47,850 nt of DNA from Acetobacter tropicalis (GTDB lineage Bacteria; Pseudomonadota; Alphaproteobacteria; Acetobacterales; Acetobacteraceae): NCBI RefSeq assembly GCF_001580915.1, contig NZ_LHZQ01000201.1, positions 1 to 47,850 on the forward strand, in the 5' to 3' direction. The notes under the pieces were generated by a model. The model was not told the origin of the DNA. It did no database searches and saw only the letters and a list, made by a program, of their open reading frames with translations. The translations under genes and the position numbers were made by a program. This document shows positions 45,041-47,850 of this stretch, one piece after another (position 1 is the first letter of the stretch; each line of letters opens with the position of its first letter).

Positions 45041-45997
45041 ATGAGTATGCAGTCACAGGATATTATCCGGCGCTCCGCCACAAATGGAATGACACCCGCG
45101 CCTCAGGCCCGTAGCCATCAGGAGTAAGTTGCCAAACTGATTGACGTCTCCCTTTGCACTGGGTGCAAAGGCTGTCAGGTGGCTTGCTCCGAATGGAATG
45201 ATCTGCGGGACGAGGTAGGGCATAACGTTGGGGTTTATGATAACCCGGCAGACCTGACGCCTGAAACATGGACTGTTATCCGCTTTGATGAAGTGGAAGA
45301 TGAAAGCGGCAAACTGGAATGGTTGTTGCGCAAGGAAGGCTGCATGCACTGCGAGGAGCCGGGGTGCCTGAAGGCTTGCCCCAGCCCTGGCGCCATTGTG
45401 CAGTTTGCCAACGGTATTGTGGATTTTCAGTCTGACCAGTGCATAGGCTGCGGCTACTGCGTGGCGGGGTGTCCCTTTGATGTGCCGCGTATCAGCAAAA
45501 AAGATAACAAGGCTTACAAATGCACCCTGTGCGCAGACCGTGTGGCGGTGGGGCAGGAGCCTGCTTGCGTTAAAACCTGCCCCACGGGGGCTATTGCTTT
45601 TGGCTCCAAAGCGGACATGAAGCAGCTTGCCGCTAACCGAATTGATGAACTGAAAAGCCGCGGGCATGAAGGCGCAGGCCTGTATGACCCCGCGGGTGTT
45701 GGGGGCACCCACGTCATGTATGTGCTGACACATGCGGACACACCGGAGATTTATCATCGGTTGCCAAAGGACCCGTATATCAGCCCGGTTGTGCGTGGCT
45801 GGAAAGAATGGCTCAAACCAGTGGGGGCGCTTGGATTTATTGTTACTCTGGCCGCCTCCTTTGCTCATTACGTGGGTGTTGGTCCCAACACGACAGAGGA
45901 AGACGAACATCCTGCGGCTGAGGGGAAAGAGTTGGCCGATGCCACACCTGTTGCGCAACAGGGCTCTGATGACGAGCGCCCGGAAGGGAGGAAATAA
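45041..45997 (+). pseudogene. fdoH: Formate dehydrogenase iron-sulfur beta subunit with in-frame stop
   Basis: The reading frame begins at ATG 45041 (AGGTGG just upstream) with [16 protein letters not shown], nearly identical to E. coli FdoH. At codon 29 a TAA (45125-45127) replaces the second Glu of the conserved QEEVAKLIDV. The frame then continues perfectly as [20 protein letters not shown] to 45997, about 317 residues in all. Four ferredoxin-type clusters are visible ([51 protein letters not shown]), and a C-terminal membrane helix ([23 protein letters not shown]). GAA to TAA is a one-base change. A restart at GTG 45179 would lose the first cluster Cys residues. All flanking subunits look intact, so this is recent damage, a sequencing error, or readthrough. 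Confidence 0.85.
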
Positions 45998-45999
45998 TC

Positions 46000-46650
46000 A
46001 TGGACACCAAAAATTCCGTTCTGCGCACCAAGTTTTTTGATCGGATGTGCCACTGGACCATGGTGGCCTGCTTTTTTCTGGTGGCCATGTCTGGTCTGTC
46101 CTGGTTTTTCCCCAGTCTGAACTGGTTAGGGAATGTTCTGGGCACACCACAGACAGCCCGCATCCTGCATCCTTTTCTGGGTACGGTGGTGTTTCTGTTG
46201 CTGGTGGTCATGTTCTTCCGGTTTGTGCACCACAATCTGCTGGTCAAAACAGATACCATCTGGTTCCGGCATGTTGTTGATGTGTTGATGAACAGGCATG
46301 AGAAAAAACTGCGAGTGGGCAAATATAATGCCGGTCAGAAACTGCTGTTCTGGGGAATTATGTCCCTTATTTCAGTGTTGTTCTTTACCGGCATTGTTAT
46401 CTGGCGCGCCTATTTTGCGGTATTTTTTCCTATTCCGGTTATTCGATTTGCGCTGCTGGCGCACGCCATGGCGGGGCTTGGTCTCATTTTGCTGGTTGTT
46501 GGCCATATTTACATGGGGCTATGGGTCCGTGGGTCTATTACCGGTATGCTGACAGGATACGTCTCTCGCGCTTGGGCCAGACAGCATCATGACCGTTGGT
46601 ATGATGAAGACGTGAATCCAGCCCCCGATACTCCGGTAAAACATCACTGA
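46000..46650 (+). CDS. fdoI: Formate dehydrogenase cytochrome b556 gamma subunit
   Basis: A 216-residue integral membrane cytochrome b that anchors the complex and passes electrons to quinone. Four membrane helices are visible, near residues 17-37 (MVACFFLVAMSGLSWF), 53-72 (LGTVVFLLLVVMFF), 111-135 (ISVLFFTGIVIW) and 150-172 (HAMAGLGLILLVVGHIYMG). Heme-ligand histidines lie in FDRMCHWTMV, LHPFLG, HAMAG and GHIYMG, as in E. coli FdoI/FdnI. It starts two bases after the fdoH stop, and its own stop overlaps the fdhE start (TGATG). Confidence 0.93.
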   Translation: MDTKNSVLRTKFFDRMCHWTMVACFFLVAMSGLSWFFPSLNWLGNVLGTPQTARILHPFLGTVVFLLLVVMFFRFVHHNLLVKTDTIWFRHVVDVLMNRHEKKLRVGKYNAGQKLLFWGIMSLISVLFFTGIVIWRAYFAVFFPIPVIRFALLAHAMAGLGLILLVVGHIYMGLWVRGSITGMLTGYVSRAWARQHHDRWYDEDVNPAPDTPVKHH

Positions 46651-47615
46651 TGACTTCATTTTTTTCCGATATTCCACCGTTGGATAAAACCGTCCCCGGT
46701 GTGCAGGCTATTGAGCCTATTATTCTGCCTCGTCTGGCTGTGCTGTATCGGCGGCGGGCTGAACGGCTCCGGCAGCTTGAACAGCAGGCGCAAACCGCTA
46801 CGGGGGAAGGGGAACCTATATCTGGCCGTGAGGGGTATCTCGGGTTCGCTGCCCGTGTGGTTGATGAGCAGGCGCGCCTGCTGGCAGATGCTCCCCTCAG
46901 TGCGGAAGGGGCCATTCCTGTCAGTGCATTGCTGGGAGATGGTCTTTCTGGGGCCGAACGGCCTTCTGTTGCCATGCTGGCAGGATGTGCCTACTGGCAG
47001 GAGGCCTTCCGCGGAATAGTTGAAAACCTTTCTCCCTTTATGCCCGAGCTTGCGGCGGCAGGGCTGGTTGACCTGATGTATGCGGATCGGTCTGAACTGG
47101 CGGCAAAAGCCGCAGCCCTTATGGCTGGTGACTATGCGTGTGTGGATGCTGGCCGATCTGTATTCCTGTGGGCTGCGCTTTCTGTGTTCTGGGCCCAAGC
47201 TGTAGCATTGGCGACCCCACATGCCGCCAAAGGGGAGGTTCTGGAAACAGCAGGAGCCCGGTGCCCTTGTTGCGGTGCCCCACCGTCCGGTGGCTTGGTG
47301 TTGACGGGGGACCGTGAAGGACTGCGCTACCTTCAGTGCAGCCTGTGTGAGACACGGTGGCACAAGGTTCGTGCTACATGCAGTGTGTGTGGTGGAACGG
47401 ACCATGTGGATTACTGGTCTTTCGAGACAACAGATGCAGCAATCCAAGGGGAAACCTGTGGAGACTGCCATGGCTACATCAAAATCTTCCGGCAGGATCG
47501 GGAGCCGGCTTTGGAAGTGGTCGCGGATGATCTGGCCTCCCTCGGGTTAGATACGGCTCTTGAACAGCAGGATTTTGTACGGGCGACGCTCAATCCGTTT
47601 GCCTTCCCGGTGTGA
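46650..47615 (+). CDS. fdhE: Formate dehydrogenase accessory protein FdhE
   Basis: A 321-residue cytosolic accessory protein that in E. coli is needed for activity of Tat-exported formate dehydrogenases. The zinc/iron-binding CxxC motifs are visible in the C-terminal half: RCPCCGAPPSGG, CSLCETRWHKVRATCSVCGG and CGDCHGYIKIF. The N-terminal half is helical, with LPRLAVLYRRRAERLRQL. The ATG overlaps the fdoI stop by one base (TGATG), so it is translationally coupled to the structural genes. Its intact state argues that the operon was recently functional. fdhD, the sulfurtransferase also required, is not in the window. Confidence 0.92.
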   Translation: MTSFFSDIPPLDKTVPGVQAIEPIILPRLAVLYRRRAERLRQLEQQAQTATGEGEPISGREGYLGFAARVVDEQARLLADAPLSAEGAIPVSALLGDGLSGAERPSVAMLAGCAYWQEAFRGIVENLSPFMPELAAAGLVDLMYADRSELAAKAAALMAGDYACVDAGRSVFLWAALSVFWAQAVALATPHAAKGEVLETAGARCPCCGAPPSGGLVLTGDREGLRYLQCSLCETRWHKVRATCSVCGGTDHVDYWSFETTDAAIQGETCGDCHGYIKIFRQDREPALEVVADDLASLGLDTALEQQDFVRATLNPFAFPV

Positions 47616-47681
47616 TACGGAGCCGTTTGGAACAGTTATCCATCTCAGACGCTGGAACGGTGAAAGCAAGGAAGTTCGGCC

Positions 47682-47789
47682 ATGTCCACGGCTGAATTCC
47701 GCTCCTTGGTGGTAGAGGCTGACGAAACAAAAATTATCCGTCAGGCTTTTCCCGTGAGAGACAAAGATGCAGGTGGCGATGCCGAATAG
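47682..47789 (+). CDS. Short ORF after fdhE, unknown
   Basis: A 35-residue frame beginning MSTAEFRSLVVEADETKI and ending RDKDAGGDAE. It has a strong ribosome binding site (AAGGAAG, seven bases before the ATG), which is the main reason to list it. I do not recognise the sequence. After the TAG stop the same frame continues open for about 17 codons before a TAA, so it could also be the damaged start of a longer gene. It could form part of the fdo operon, starting 66 bases after fdhE. The window ends shortly after. Confidence 0.35.
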   Translation: MSTAEFRSLVVEADETKIIRQAFPVRDKDAGGDAE

Positions 47790-47850
47790 TTTTACAGGTA
47801 TGGTCGATTATCCGTAAGCATCCGGAGAGAGCCGCGGGCGTAATCAGGCT

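Noticed and set aside
45125..45127. The fdoH stop as a recoded selenocysteine
   Set aside because: It is TAA rather than TGA, and the homologous residue is Glu, so recoding to selenocysteine does not fit.
45053..45958. A 301-codon minus-strand frame opposite fdoH
   Set aside because: The plus-strand frame has four conserved ferredoxin clusters, so fdoH is the real gene even though it is interrupted.

Overview
The window looks like the chromosome of an acetic acid bacterium (Acetobacteraceae, most like Acetobacter). This rests on gene content and protein style: an alphaproteobacterial xseB-ispA-dxs-tlyA block, an FdoGHI-type formate dehydrogenase, an ATP-type PEP carboxykinase beside a flavin D-lactate dehydrogenase, a Hint-domain protein of a kind common in this family, and a TonB receptor. 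I see no phage, insertion sequence, rRNA or CRISPR array. One tRNA-Gln is present. Species cannot be fixed from the sequence alone.

Layout. 1-4.3 kb: a minus-strand block of a TusA-like protein, xseB, ispA, dxs and tlyA (isoprenoid precursors and RNA methylation). 4.4-6.9 kb: a fructokinase-like ROK kinase and an aldehyde dehydrogenase that converge on a shared terminator. 7.9-12.6 kb: a TonB-dependent receptor, then two translationally coupled exported proteins of the 'purine nucleoside permease' (NUP) family. 12.7-14.9 kb: an OmpR/EnvZ-type two-component system. 15.2-18.8 kb: tRNA-Gln, a Ppx/GppA phosphatase, rlmE and a frameshifted aldo/keto reductase. 18.9-29.2 kb: thiopurine methyltransferase, then a dense nucleoside-degradation region. 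29.8-38.5 kb: a Hint protein, glutaredoxin 2, a porin, an OxlT-like transporter, a two-gene radical-SAM DNA module and D-lactate dehydrogenase. 38.8-47.6 kb: pckA, an unknown protein, then fdoG-fdoH-fdoI-fdhE.

The most interesting part is 7.9-29.2 kb, which reads as a nearly complete route for eating RNA or nucleosides. An exported RNase T2 lipoprotein cuts RNA. A secreted phosphoesterase could remove phosphates. A TonB receptor and two exported NUP proteins could handle uptake or periplasmic processing. A CNT-family NupC carries nucleosides across the inner membrane. There are two nucleoside hydrolases, one cytoplasmic and one exported, plus cytidine deaminase, nucleoside deoxyribosyltransferase and ribokinase. 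The core is two divergent operons, RNase T2-nupC-hydrolase (minus) and deoxyribosyltransferase-cdd-exported hydrolase (plus), around a promoter region with two palindromes. The joint function is inferred from the gene set; single activities rest on recognised motifs.

Two genes are broken by single-base events. fdoH, the iron-sulfur subunit of formate dehydrogenase, has an in-frame TAA at codon 29 within otherwise conserved sequence. The aldo/keto reductase at 17.8-18.8 kb has a one-base deletion and has also lost its catalytic tyrosine. Either could be real decay or a sequencing error.
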